Assembly (NCBI GenBank): GCA_040235565.1 | Contig: JBECLA010000142.1 | Coordinates: forward strand, 1-13,249 | From: JAHEIJ01 sp040235565 | GTDB lineage: Bacteria > Pseudomonadota > Gammaproteobacteria > UBA6429 > Thiohalophilaceae | Length of the DNA stretch: 13,249 nt | Direction of reading: 5' to 3' | Shown here: positions 6,216 to 13,249 of the stretch, in pieces | Layout: each line of letters starts with the position of its first letter | How positions within the stretch are numbered: position 1 is the stretch's first letter | Program-made: the position numbers and the translations under genes | Notes under the pieces: generated by a model | Seen by the model: the letters and a program-made list of their open reading frames with translations, nothing else | What the model was told of the DNA's origin: nothing | Database searches by the model: none

Positions 6216-7421
6216 TTATTCGTAGCGCAGGGCCTCGATGGGATCCATCCGCGCGGCCTTGCGGGCCGGAAAAAAGCCGAAAATCACCCCCACCGCGGCG
6301 GAAAACAGGAACGCAAGAATCATGATGCCGGGATCCAGCACCACCGGCATTTTCATCAACGCGGCCAGCGCATAGGAGGTCGCCACCGCCACGGCAATGC
6401 CGATGATGCCCCCGAAGGACGACAAGACCACCGCCTCGACCAGAAACTGCAGCAGCACTTCCCGTTCCAGCGCCCCGATGGCCAGGCGGATGCCAATCTC
6501 CCGCGTCCGCTCGGTGACCGACACCAGCATGATATTCATGATGCCGATGCCCCCCACCAGCAAACTGACTGCAGCGACGGCCCCCAGCAGCGTAGTAAGC
6601 ACTTGCGTGGTGCCGGTCAGCGCCTCGGCGATCTCCTTCATGTCGCGCACATTGAAATCATCGTCTTCCGTCGGATCGATGCGCCGCCGCTCGCGCATCA
6701 ATAATTCGAGATCGCGTTGCACCTTGCTGGTGGAAACCCCTTCCCGCGCCGAGACATAGATCAGCTGCACATCCTGCTTCCCGGCAACACGCCGCCAGAA
6801 AGTGCGCAGCGGCATCACCACCAGATCATCCTGATCACGGCCACCCAGCGACTGACCCTTGGGCTCCAGCAGGCCGATCACCTGGCAGGCAACCTTGTTA
6901 AGGCGGACTTTCTCGCCCAGGGGATCCAGGTTGCCGAACAGTTCCTCGCGTACGGTCTCACCCAGGATACAGACCGCCGCTCCCGCCCGCAGCTCACTGC
7001 CACTGAATTCCCGTCCCTTGGCCAGCGTCCAGTTACCCACCGCAAAATAGTTATTATCGGTGCCGCTCACCGTGGTGGACCAGTTGCGATTGCCAGAGAT
7101 GGCCACCATGCTCTGCGACGCAATGGGGGCAGCGGCAACCACCCCACCCACCTCGCGTCGGATGGCCTCGACATCGTCCATATCAAACGGCTCCGCTTCC
7201 GAACGTTGTCCGAAACCAAGCCGTTGTCCGGTCCGCACCATCAGCAGATTGCTGCCCAGACTGGCAATCTGTTCAGATACCTGGACCGTCGCCCCGCCGC
7301 CCAGATTGACCATGATGATGACCGAGGCGACCCCGATGACGATGCCGAGCATGGTCAGGGCCGAGCGCATCAGGTTACGGCGGATCTCGCGCAGTGCCAG
7401 CATCAGCGCATTCCAGAACAT
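6216..7421 (-). CDS. MacB/FtsX-type ABC transporter permease
   Basis: This 401-residue inner-membrane permease has the MacB plan. TM1 lies near residues 18-40 (MRSALTMLGIVIGVASVIIM). A large periplasmic core domain of about 220 residues follows, then three TM segments in the C-terminal FtsX domain (about 280-395), with the characteristic NIMLVSVTERTREIGIRLAI and the ending FFPARKAARMDPIEALRYE. Unlike E. coli MacB, the ATPase is a separate protein encoded just upstream; the two genes overlap by one base (TGATG), indicating translational coupling. With the membrane-fusion protein it should form a mechanotransmission pump moving a substrate from the periplasm out through a TolC-like channel encoded elsewhere. 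The substrate (macrolide, peptide, lipopeptide or siderophore) cannot be told from sequence. Confidence 0.92.
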   Translation of the reverse strand: MFWNALMLALREIRRNLMRSALTMLGIVIGVASVIIMVNLGGGATVQVSEQIASLGSNLLMVRTGQRLGFGQRSEAEPFDMDDVEAIRREVGGVVAAAPIASQSMVAISGNRNWSTTVSGTDNNYFAVGNWTLAKGREFSGSELRAGAAVCILGETVREELFGNLDPLGEKVRLNKVACQVIGLLEPKGQSLGGRDQDDLVVMPLRTFWRRVAGKQDVQLIYVSAREGVSTSKVQRDLELLMRERRRIDPTEDDDFNVRDMKEIAEALTGTTQVLTTLLGAVAAVSLLVGGIGIMNIMLVSVTERTREIGIRLAIGALEREVLLQFLVEAVVLSSFGGIIGIAVAVATSYALAALMKMPVVLDPGIMILAFLFSAAVGVIFGFFPARKAARMDPIEALRYE

Positions 7422-8146
7422 CAGTCACCGGCCTCCTGTTTGGCCTCGCCCTTAACAATCAGACCGTCGAGGAAATTCACCTTGCGCTGCGCATAGGCGG
7501 CCATTTCCGCTTCATGGGTCACCATGATGATGGAGATCCCCTGTTCGCGATTGAACCGTGAAAGTAACTCCATGATCTCCAGACTGCGGGCCGTATCCAG
7601 ATTACCCGTCGGTTCATCGGCGAGTAACACCGCCGGCTCGGTGACGATCGCCCGGGCAATGGCAACACGCTGCTGCTGGCCGCCCGACAGTTCCGCGGGT
7701 GAATGATCTTCCCAGCCGGCAAGCCCGACGACTTCGAGTGCACGCCGGGCACGACGGTGTCGTTCAGCCGCCGGGATGCCGCGATAGATCAATGGCAGTT
7801 CCACATTCTCGAGGGCCGAAGTGCGGGCCAGTAAATTGAAGCCCTGGAACACAAACCCGATATAGTTCCGCCGCAGTAACGCACGTTGGTTCCGCGACAA
7901 CGTACCCACCTCAATACCCTCAAACCGGTAGTCGCCGACTGTGGCCGTATCCAGACAACCCAGGATATTCATGCAGGTGGATTTGCCGGAACCACTCGGC
8001 CCCATCATGGCCACAAATTCACCGCGCTGGATATCAATATCGATCCCCCGCAGGGCATGCATGGCTGCCTGCCCCTTGCCGTACACCTTGGTCACACCGC
8101 GCAATGCGATCAGCGGTGCAACACGGGCAGCGGGCCGGGCATTCAT
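7421..8146 (-). CDS. ABC transporter ATP-binding protein (MacB/LolD type)
   Basis: The 241-residue nucleotide-binding subunit has all motifs intact: Walker A GPSGSGKST (residues 49-57), Q-loop Gln101 in FVFQGFNLL, signature LSGGQQQR (153-160), Walker B VLLADEPTGNLD (173-184) and H-loop His211 in IIMVTHE. The insert and the NLLARTSALENVELPLIYRG segment are typical of the MacB/LolD class. Its ATG overlaps the stop of the membrane-fusion gene (ATGA), and its stop overlaps the permease start, so the three proteins are probably made in a coupled way. It powers the adjacent permease from the cytosolic face. Confidence 0.95.
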   Translation of the reverse strand: MNARPAARVAPLIALRGVTKVYGKGQAAMHALRGIDIDIQRGEFVAMMGPSGSGKSTCMNILGCLDTATVGDYRFEGIEVGTLSRNQRALLRRNYIGFVFQGFNLLARTSALENVELPLIYRGIPAAERHRRARRALEVVGLAGWEDHSPAELSGGQQQRVAIARAIVTEPAVLLADEPTGNLDTARSLEIMELLSRFNREQGISIIMVTHEAEMAAYAQRKVNFLDGLIVKGEAKQEAGD

Positions 8147-9417
8147 TTTTTCACACTGATGGCATCGACGATGACGTGCTGACCGGGTTGGAGTTCCTGG
8201 GAACGCAATTCGGTAAACCTGCCATTACTGGCCCCCGCCTTCACCGCCACCGCGACAGGCTGGCCGTCTTGCAGAAGCCAGACTTTCTGGCTCGCCTCGC
8301 TACCGGCCTCGGGGCGACGCCGGTTGGACGCCGGGCGACGAAACATGGCACCAAAGATCCCGCCACCGCTGCGCCGGGTGGTTTTGGTCACCGGGGGGAT
8401 AAAACGCAATGCCGCATTGGGAACCAGCATCACATCCGTGAGCTGTTGCACGGTGATCACGGCGGTCGCGGTCATGCCCGGCCGCAGCGACAGATCCGAA
8501 TTGTCCACCAGCAGGACGGTTTCGTAAGTGACCACGCCTTCCAGGGTTTGCGGTGCGAAACGCACCTGGGTGATGGTCGCCGGGAAGTTGCGATCCGGAT
8601 AGGCATCCACGGTAAACAGGGCGGACTGGCCCTCGGCGACCTTGCCCACATCCGCCTCGTCGACCGCCACATGCAATTCCATGTGGGTTAAATCCTCTGC
8701 GAGGGTAAACAACACCGGCGCCTGCAGGGAAGCGGCTACCGTCTGACCGGGTTCAATCTGGCGCCGCAGCACCAGGCCATCGACCGGAGAACGGATCTCG
8801 GCCTTGCCCAGATTGGTCTCGTTAGCTTCGAGGGCGGCTTGCGCCACGGCCACCAGGGCCTTGGCACTGGCCGCGGCAGCCCTGGCCCGCATGTGCCCGG
8901 CGCGAGTGGTGTCCAGTTCTTCCCCGGTACAGAGTTGCCGCGCCGCCAGTTTCTGACAACGTTCATAGCGCAAGCGGCTCTCCAATACGGTGGCCCTGGC
9001 CTCTTCCAGCTTGGCCCTGGCCGATTCGAGCGAGGCACGCGCCTCGATCACCTGCGCCTCCAGCCGCTCGGTGTCCAGCCGCGCCAGCAACTGATCACGT
9101 TTGACCTGATCGTTGAAATCGACCAACACATCCTCGATGGTTCCGGAGAGTTCGCTGCCCACATCCACCTGATTGACCGGCTGCACCGTACCGGTAGCGG
9201 TCACCGTTACGGTGAGATCGCCCCGTTGCACCTCGGCCGTCTCAAAGCGCAGCGCGATAGCCTCGCCGGGCCGGAACAAAAAGTAGCCGGCGACAATCAG
9301 CAGCAAGACAACCCCGGCTCCAAGAAGCCAGTATAATCGCCGCCGCCCGGCCGACTCCGTGTTTAAACCCAGGACGGCACCAATCTCTTCGGTCGGATTT
9401 GACTCGTGTTTGGTCAT
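8143..9417 (-). CDS. MacA-like periplasmic adaptor (HlyD/RND-type membrane-fusion protein)
   Basis: The 424-residue adaptor has a short cytosolic N-terminus and one TM anchor at about residues 28-48 (LYWLLGAGVVLLLIVAGYFLF). The biotinyl-lipoyl half-motif GTVQPVNQVDVGSELSGTIE follows, then a long Ala/Glu/Arg-rich helical hairpin (about 105-215), the second lipoyl half GKAEIRSPVDGLVLRRQIEP, and beta-barrel and membrane-proximal domains. A basic, Gly/Arg-rich insertion (GGGIFGAMFRRPASNRRRPE) sits in the C-terminal part. The adaptor links the ABC pump to an outer-membrane channel across the periplasm. ATG 9417 is chosen because it follows a GGAA-type site and gives a normal cytosolic tail; the frame extends to 9504 without family-like sequence. 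It is the first gene of the efflux operon. An 18-bp inverted repeat lies 23 bp upstream of the start. Confidence 0.93.
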   Translation of the reverse strand: MTKHESNPTEEIGAVLGLNTESAGRRRLYWLLGAGVVLLLIVAGYFLFRPGEAIALRFETAEVQRGDLTVTVTATGTVQPVNQVDVGSELSGTIEDVLVDFNDQVKRDQLLARLDTERLEAQVIEARASLESARAKLEEARATVLESRLRYERCQKLAARQLCTGEELDTTRAGHMRARAAAASAKALVAVAQAALEANETNLGKAEIRSPVDGLVLRRQIEPGQTVAASLQAPVLFTLAEDLTHMELHVAVDEADVGKVAEGQSALFTVDAYPDRNFPATITQVRFAPQTLEGVVTYETVLLVDNSDLSLRPGMTATAVITVQQLTDVMLVPNAALRFIPPVTKTTRRSGGGIFGAMFRRPASNRRRPEAGSEASQKVWLLQDGQPVAVAVKAGASNGRFTELRSQELQPGQHVIVDAISVKK

Positions 9418-9440
9418 GACTTTCCGTTCCAACGCAGGGA

Positions 9441-9458
9441 ACAACCGGAACCGGTTGT
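9441..9458. promoter_or_regulatory. 18-bp inverted repeat upstream of the efflux operon
   Basis: ACAACCGG-AA-CCGGTTGT is a perfect 8-bp inverted repeat with a two-base centre, 23 bp before the adaptor start codon. Its place fits a repressor operator for the efflux operon. With only two unpaired bases it would make a strained RNA hairpin, so a DNA-binding site is the better reading. No convincing -35/-10 pair was found in the surrounding 240 bp. Confidence 0.45.
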
Positions 9459-9658
9459 CCTGATCCGCTATCGTGCCACAGGCCAGCAGCCAGGGTAAAT
9501 GCAATTATGGACGCTGACGTATCAACCGGGATGAAGCAAGTGAATGTCATGATCGGTATCAACGATCAGGCTGAATACCGGAGTGGAACCGTCACGTTGC
9601 CCAGGGGCAGGAAGTTCGCGCACCAGGCGCAGTCAATGCGTGTGTCTGACGTTGCAGA

Positions 9659-10438
9659 TTAAATAGAGATACGTCCTTCCAGGTACTTTACGGCTTTGCC
9701 AGAGATTTTGACCCTGTCCCCGGCGTAGACACACCCCACCTCACCGCCACGCGCGGAAACCTGTTTGGCCGTTAACGCTGTCTTATTCAGCTTTTCTGAC
9801 CAGTAGGGAATTAATTCCGTAAAGAGCGAACCGGTTACCGGGTCTTCATCGATACCATGCCCGGGCGCAAAGAACCGGACCACAAAATCATAATCATTGC
9901 TTTTTGCCGTAATCGCCACACCGCGTAAATCCAGTTGGGAAAGCAAGCCGATATCCGGTTTGACCGACACCACCTCAGCTTCATTGTCAAACACCACAAT
10001 GTAATCGTCTGCCTTGAGACATTCTGCTGGTGTTGCGGCAAAAGCATTGAGGATTTGCTCTGGTATTGAACATTCAACAGGGATTTTCGTCGGGAAATCG
10101 AGTTCCAGCCAGTCATCTTTTCTGACGACCGTCAAGATACCGCTCTTTGATTCAAAGGCGATCTCGTTATTTTGCTGCCCAAGAATATTGAATATCACCC
10201 AGGCACTGGCCAGGGTGGCATGCCCGCATAGCTCAACTTCGCACGCGGGGGTAAACCAGCGGATATGGTAGCCCCCGTTTGTCGGGACAAAATATGCCGT
10301 TTCTGAAAGATTATTTTCAGCAGCAATTGATTGCATCACCGCATCCGGCAACCAGTCATCAAGCGGACAGATCGCCGCCGGGTTGCCTTCAAACGGTTTA
10401 CTGGCAAAGGCATCGATTTGATAAAGTCTCAGTTCCAT
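9659..10438 (-). CDS. PhzF-family isomerase
   Basis: The 259-residue PhzF-like protein belongs to the diaminopimelate-epimerase fold. It starts with the family signature MELRLYQIDAFASKPFEGNPAAI, has the catalytic Glu46 in NNLSETAYF, and carries the paired motifs RWFTPACEVELCGHATLASA (about 60-79) and DEDPVTGSLFTELIPYW near the end of the second half. PhzF itself isomerises trans-2,3-dihydro-3-hydroxyanthranilate in phenazine synthesis. No other phenazine genes are present here, and most PhzF homologues, including YddE, have unknown substrates, so no phenazine role should be assumed. AGG lies six bases before the ATG. The 240-bp gap to the adaptor gene downstream suggests a separate transcript. 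Confidence 0.92.
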   Translation of the reverse strand: MELRLYQIDAFASKPFEGNPAAICPLDDWLPDAVMQSIAAENNLSETAYFVPTNGGYHIRWFTPACEVELCGHATLASAWVIFNILGQQNNEIAFESKSGILTVVRKDDWLELDFPTKIPVECSIPEQILNAFAATPAECLKADDYIVVFDNEAEVVSVKPDIGLLSQLDLRGVAITAKSNDYDFVVRFFAPGHGIDEDPVTGSLFTELIPYWSEKLNKTALTAKQVSARGGEVGCVYAGDRVKISGKAVKYLEGRISI

Positions 10439-10550
10439 AGTTTACCTGTTTATTGTTTTTCAGGTTTTCAATTGTTGGCGTAACTTCCTGTTTGTCCATT
10501 TTCTGCAGGATCATTCTCAAGCAAGACAATATGAAATAATGTCAGGTGAA

Positions 10551-10919
10551 TCAATGCTGTGCCCGAATCCATTGTTCTGCCGCCTCCAGTTCCCCTGCGG
10601 AAAAGTGCCTGATTTCGGCTGACACAAAATGTGCAGCAAGATGCTCGGCAACATTTCCCAAAGCGGAATCGGTGACGAGACCAACCTTTTTGATGCGCTT
10701 GTGGTGATCCCGTACAAACCGGAAGTGGGCGGCCATGGCGCCGAGACTCTCCCATCCCGGGAACCTGGGGACCTCGATGATAAGCCCGACGAGATCACCG
10801 GTTTCTTCAATGTACGGGTCGACGGTTTCTGCCAGATGCGCAAAATCACTTTGCTCGAGCGGACTCAGTGGTCTGACAAACAGAATGGAATGTGCGGTAT
10901 CGAGGCTGTATTTGATCAT
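10551..10919 (-). CDS. SpoIIAA-like (STAS/CRAL-TRIO-type) protein
   Basis: The 122-residue protein, MIKYSLDTAHSILFVRPLSP to EAAEQWIRAQH, has the SpoIIAA-like pattern: beta-strands around ILFVRP and VGLIIEV, a helix with FRFVRDHHKRIKKVGLVTDS, and a final strand and helix. These small cytosolic proteins are related in fold to anti-sigma antagonists and lipid-binding SEC14 domains, but members like this have no established function. ATG 10919 was chosen over the longer frame from 11009 because AAGGAGA (10925-10931) lies five bases upstream and the residues before it are unlike the family. It lies 86 bp downstream of the RibD-C-like gene on the same strand. Confidence 0.8.
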   Translation of the reverse strand: MIKYSLDTAHSILFVRPLSPLEQSDFAHLAETVDPYIEETGDLVGLIIEVPRFPGWESLGAMAAHFRFVRDHHKRIKKVGLVTDSALGNVAEHLAAHFVSAEIRHFSAGELEAAEQWIRAQH

Positions 10920-11005
10920 CTTTCTCTCCTTCTGGATCAATGCCGCTTGACGGCTTCCGTTATCCGGCACGCATTTGTCCGTGCCGTCGTCTGCTTGATT
11001 AGATA

Positions 11006-11656
11006 TCATTCGACCGCTTTTGTGATAATGAAATGTGTTGCCTTATCTGTCGGCACATGTTGTGTACATTTATAGCCCAGCGAGACCAAATCAATCTTTG
11101 CAAAAAGATTTTCCCCGGCTCCTAAAAGTACAGGCGAAATCGCAATATGCATTTCGTCTATCAATTTGGCATTAAGATATTGCTGAATTGTGCTTACTCC
11201 ACCGCCGATTCTGACATCCTTATCCTCTGCAGCATCAAGGGCCCGCTCAAGCGCAACATGAATCCCTTCCGTTATGAAATGGAAAGTGGTTCCACCATTC
11301 ATTTCAATGGATTTGCGTTTATGATGTGTCAGGACAAATACCGGTACATGATAGGGAGGATTATCCCCCCACCAGCCTTGCCAGGCTTCATCAGGCCAGG
11401 GACCGCGAATCGGACCGAACATATTCCGACCGATAATCCATGCCCCGATGTTGGTAAAGCCTCTTGCAGCAAAGTCGTCGTCAGTCCCGGTTGCACCTCC
11501 TTCCTTGCCCATCATGTGCTGGAATGTTTTTGTAGGAATGAGCCATTGATGAAGGTCTGGTCCCCCGATACCCAACGGATTCTCCAGATTTTGACCCGGA
11601 CCGGCACCGAAGCCATCAATGGAAAGGGTGAAACTTTCAACACGTAACTGTTGCAT
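11006..11656 (-). CDS. RibD C-terminal/dihydrofolate reductase-like family protein
   Basis: The 216-residue protein has the fold of the RibD reductase domain and DHFR: RVESFTLSIDGFGAG at residues 5-19, GAWIIGRNMFGPIRGPW at 71-87, VFVLTHHKRK at 107-114, the nucleotide-binding GGGVSTIQQYLNAKLIDEMH (151-170) and ISPVLLGAGENLF (173-185). The family uses NAD(P)H, but this stand-alone type, common in bacterial genomes, has no proven substrate and should not be called a folate enzyme. ATG 11656 is supported by GGAG (11664-11667) seven bases upstream and by the family-like N-terminus; the frame extends to 11728 without similarity. The gene is separated by 181 bp from the DUF1772 gene upstream. Confidence 0.9.
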   Translation of the reverse strand: MQQLRVESFTLSIDGFGAGPGQNLENPLGIGGPDLHQWLIPTKTFQHMMGKEGGATGTDDDFAARGFTNIGAWIIGRNMFGPIRGPWPDEAWQGWWGDNPPYHVPVFVLTHHKRKSIEMNGGTTFHFITEGIHVALERALDAAEDKDVRIGGGVSTIQQYLNAKLIDEMHIAISPVLLGAGENLFAKIDLVSLGYKCTQHVPTDKATHFIITKAVE

Positions 11657-11809
11657 GAATTTACTCCAGGTAAATCGACACAATGTCACACTTGACGGCC
11701 AGGCATTGCCGTCCCGGCCTGGCGGCATGAGGTTGATTCAAAGAAAGATAGACCCAGCCCTGCAAACAGGCAAGACCGATGCGCCTGTTACGGCTGAAGT
11801 ACATGTCAG

Positions 11810-11826
11810 GCTGGCAACTCGCCAGC
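11810..11826 (-). terminator. Hairpin just after the DUF1772-type gene
   Basis: GCTGGC and GCCAGC form a perfect 6-bp stem with a 5-base loop (11816-11820), 12-28 bases beyond the stop codon of the minus-strand gene. No T-run follows on that strand, so intrinsic termination is doubtful. It may instead protect the 3' end of the transcript. Confidence 0.25.
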
Positions 11827-11837
11827 GTAGACAGGCT

Positions 11838-12332
11838 TCAAATGCCAACGAGCAGAAACATCAACGAAGCCGATACCAGGCTCGCCAGAACAGTTCTGAT
11901 TGAATTCCAGCGGTTCCAACGCGGTTCGAACTCCTCCCGGGCTGCTTTGTGTGCAGCTTCATTGATGGTATTGACATCCAGAGTTTGCAGTTTGTTATTC
12001 AACGGCACATTGATGGCGATCGTTGGCAATTGGACTCCGAGGAGATAAACGAGTGCTGCGAAGATGATGAGCCAGCGGCCAACGCCATCTAATTGCCCGA
12101 AACCAAGCACAGCCGCGGTGAGCAAAACTACCACTGACCCGACCCAGACCAGCATAAACACAGGTTGGTTGTCCTGAATGATACGGTCCATCACCTGAAA
12201 AGCGCGGATAAATTCTCCATCACTTAAATTTCTCATGCCTGGCATTACGACTACTGCAAAAGCAAACAGGAAACCTGCAACCAGGGAACACAAAAAAGTG
12301 GCCAGGATTAATATCGTCTCAAAGAATCCCAT
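11838..12332 (-). CDS. DUF1772 / anthrone-oxygenase-like membrane protein
   Basis: The 164-residue protein has four hydrophobic segments: about 5-30 (ILILATFLCSLVAGFLFAFA), 58-78, 86-106 and 143-163. Between TM1 and TM2 lies a conserved soluble loop (VVMPGMRNLSDGEFIRAFQVMDRI), and a further loop holds the NVPLNNKLQTL and FEPRWNRWNSIRT motifs seen in DUF1772. The domain is also annotated as anthrone oxygenase because fungal members act in anthraquinone biosynthesis, but bacterial members are uncharacterised. It is an inner-membrane protein. The SD is weak. It lies 74 bp downstream of the YdhR-type gene on the same strand. Confidence 0.87.
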   Translation of the reverse strand: MGFFETILILATFLCSLVAGFLFAFAVVVMPGMRNLSDGEFIRAFQVMDRIIQDNQPVFMLVWVGSVVVLLTAAVLGFGQLDGVGRWLIIFAALVYLLGVQLPTIAINVPLNNKLQTLDVNTINEAAHKAAREEFEPRWNRWNSIRTVLASLVSASLMFLLVGI

Positions 12333-12406
12333 GCTTTAACGCTGCTCTTCGTTTATCGTGCGACAGAAATAACCGTGATTGATGTGGTACTAACCGGGAT
12401 TCCAAA

Positions 12407-12715
12407 CTATTCCGTAATCGGTCCGCGATCGGGATGGAGCGGATAGAGTACCTCGTAGACTTCCCGTCGAATCTCTTTTGCCTCGTAAGCCATTGGAATC
12501 GTTTTTGCTAATTCAGTATCCCGAAAGGACGAGAGTGCTGCTTGATTTTCAAAGAAATAAATGCCGCAGACATCTCCTGTTGACTCGTCTCGCGCATAGA
12601 TTTTTTGTATCAATCCCGGCACCTCTTTGAATCGAGGCCGACGTTCAGTCAAGCGCCGTTCTAACTCTGTCGGTTCAAGATCTGATTTAACACGTACAAA
12701 TAATATCGATGCCAC
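12407..12715 (-). CDS. YdhR-type small monooxygenase-like protein (dimeric alpha-beta barrel)
   Basis: The 102-residue protein begins at GTG 12715, with AGGAGA (12722-12727) six bases upstream. The pattern ILFVRVKSDL, RFKEVPGLIQKIYARDE, DVCGIYFFENQAALSSFRD and YEVLYPLHPD is that of the ferredoxin-like dimeric alpha-beta barrel family that includes YdhR and antibiotic-biosynthesis monooxygenases. Such proteins can oxidise aromatic or anthrone-like compounds without cofactor, but YdhR itself has no confirmed activity. It is cytosolic. It lies between the NmrA-like and DUF1772 genes on the same strand. Confidence 0.78.
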   Translation of the reverse strand: MASILFVRVKSDLEPTELERRLTERRPRFKEVPGLIQKIYARDESTGDVCGIYFFENQAALSSFRDTELAKTIPMAYEAKEIRREVYEVLYPLHPDRGPITE

Positions 12716-13020
12716 GTAGATTCTCCTCTCATTGGGTTATTTTTTCTCTCGCATGTTACCTGGATCGTTAGCTCGCTCATCGTAAAAACACGTTTGCGCC
12801 TGCAGGGCGGTACAGCTGCATTGATACCTGCCCCTCTGATTCATCAGGCTCAAGGCTTGGCCAGTTCTTCCTGTCTATTGAGTAGATCTTCACATTCGTA
12901 ATACAGGCCTGACCTCAAACATCAGGCTCGTGAAAAACGCGTCGACGGTACGCATTGTTCGGGTCATCAGTATACATCTGCCCTCTCATTCGGTCTCAGG
13001 CTGCGCCTTCGCTGATCCCG
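12716..13020. other. 305-bp gap between the NmrA-like and YdhR-type genes
   Basis: No coding frame with family-like sequence was seen here. The last bases before 12715 carry the AGGAGA ribosome-binding site of the YdhR-type gene. The decamer CATCAGGCTC occurs twice in direct orientation (12842-12851 and 12920-12929). GCCTGA (12907-12912) and TCAGGC (12922-12927) could form a 6-bp stem with a 9-base loop, overlapping the second copy. A PstI-like palindrome, CCTGCAGG, is also present. No -35/-10 pair stands out, and no T-run follows the hairpin on either strand. Confidence 0.4.
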
Positions 13021-13035
13021 TTACGTAATCGGGAT
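13015..13035 (-). repeat. Inverted repeat across the stop codon of the NmrA-like gene
   Basis: The arms ATCCCG (13015-13020) and CGGGAT (13030-13035) flank TTACGTAAT, which includes the TAA stop codon and is itself nearly palindromic. The hairpin thus sits on the end of the reading frame. No T-run follows on the minus strand, so it is not a standard terminator. Confidence 0.3.
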
Positions 13036-13249
13036 GCGGCTCGCGTTGGCCGCCAGCCAGGCGTCGAAATTGAGCAACTCGGGATTGAGCGAGCGGGAAA
13101 CGTCAGTGTCCCGGCTGAGAATGAACTCATCGCCGAGAATGGCCTGGAACTGGAACATATTGCCGAGATCTTCCGCCCCGGGAAAGCCCAGGCCGCGGTA
13201 CACATCAAACGGTACGTCCTGAAACCGGACTGTGCGCCCGAATGCCTGC
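13021..13249 (-). CDS. NmrA-like family NAD(P)-binding protein (C-terminal fragment)
   Basis: The frame is open to the right edge of the window, so only the last 75 or so residues are seen, beginning QAFGRTVRFQDVPFDVYRGL. The stretch VRFQDVPFDVYRGLGFPGAE, DLGNMFQFQ and the ending FDAWLAANASRIPIT resemble the C-terminal part of NmrA/HSCARG-like atypical short-chain dehydrogenases, which bind NAD(P)H through an N-terminal Rossmann domain that lies outside this window. These proteins often sense redox state or act as quinone reductase-like enzymes. The family call is from memory of the C-terminal pattern and is moderate; that a real gene ends here is more certain. Confidence 0.6.
   Translation of the reverse strand, partial: QAFGRTVRFQDVPFDVYRGLGFPGAEDLGNMFQFQAILGDEFILSRDTDVSRSLNPELLNFDAWLAANASRIPIT

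Noticed and set aside
6717..7496. 259-residue plus-strand frame opposite the MacB-type permease
   Set aside because: The permease on the other strand is unmistakable. This frame is a long shadow caused by the high G+C content.
9659..10438. Phenazine biosynthesis locus
   Set aside because: Only a PhzF-family gene is present; no phzA-E or phzG homologues are in the window, and most PhzF homologues are unrelated to phenazines.
12996..13208. 70-residue minus-strand frame beside the right edge
   Set aside because: It overlaps the NmrA-like frame in another phase, is Ser/Arg/Pro-rich without family features, and the phase ending at 13021 stays open to the window edge with recognisable sequence.

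Overview
The window looks like a chromosomal segment from a gammaproteobacterium. The lipocalin (Blc) and the YbaK-type deacylase keep long blocks of residues that I recognise from the Escherichia coli proteins. A DsrC/TusE-family protein also hints at a lineage with sulfur metabolism, such as the sulfur-oxidising gammaproteobacteria; that placement is inference. No rRNA, tRNA, CRISPR array, insertion sequence or phage gene was seen. Sixteen protein genes are supported, two of them cut by the window edges.

Left part (1-4736). The end of a TPR-repeat protein (+) meets a convergent two-gene unit on the minus strand: ybaK (Cys-tRNA(Pro) deacylase), then blc (outer-membrane lipocalin lipoprotein). 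Divergent from ybaK is a pirin gene (+) that starts at GTG. It converges on a minus-strand pair, a beta-carbonic anhydrase followed by a ZIP-family metal transporter with altered metal-site residues.

Centre (4901-9417). A LysR-type regulator (-) and a small DsrC/TusE-like protein (+) are divergent across a 112-bp AT-rich region. That region holds a good sigma-70-like promoter and, just upstream of it, a LysR-style dyad. The DsrC-like protein has lost the catalytic penultimate cysteine and ends in RAWSTG. It converges on a compact three-gene MacAB-type efflux operon (-) with 4-bp and 1-bp overlaps: membrane-fusion protein, ABC ATPase, FtsX/MacB permease. No TolC-type outer-membrane channel is present.

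Right part (9659-13249). All genes are on the minus strand and less tightly packed: an NmrA-like protein (start outside the window), a YdhR-type small monooxygenase-like protein, a DUF1772/anthrone-oxygenase-like membrane protein, a RibD-C/dihydrofolate-reductase-like protein, a SpoIIAA-like (STAS-type) protein and a PhzF-family isomerase. Several of these families act on or sense small redox-active aromatics or NAD(P)H, so a loose detoxification or redox neighbourhood is plausible but unproven. By eye the centre is richer in G+C than the right part.

The observation most worth a follow-up is the LysR / cysteine-depleted DsrC-like pair with its shared promoter and operator region. It may be a regulatory rather than a sulfur-carrier module. 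Most of the rest is recognisable housekeeping or accessory content.
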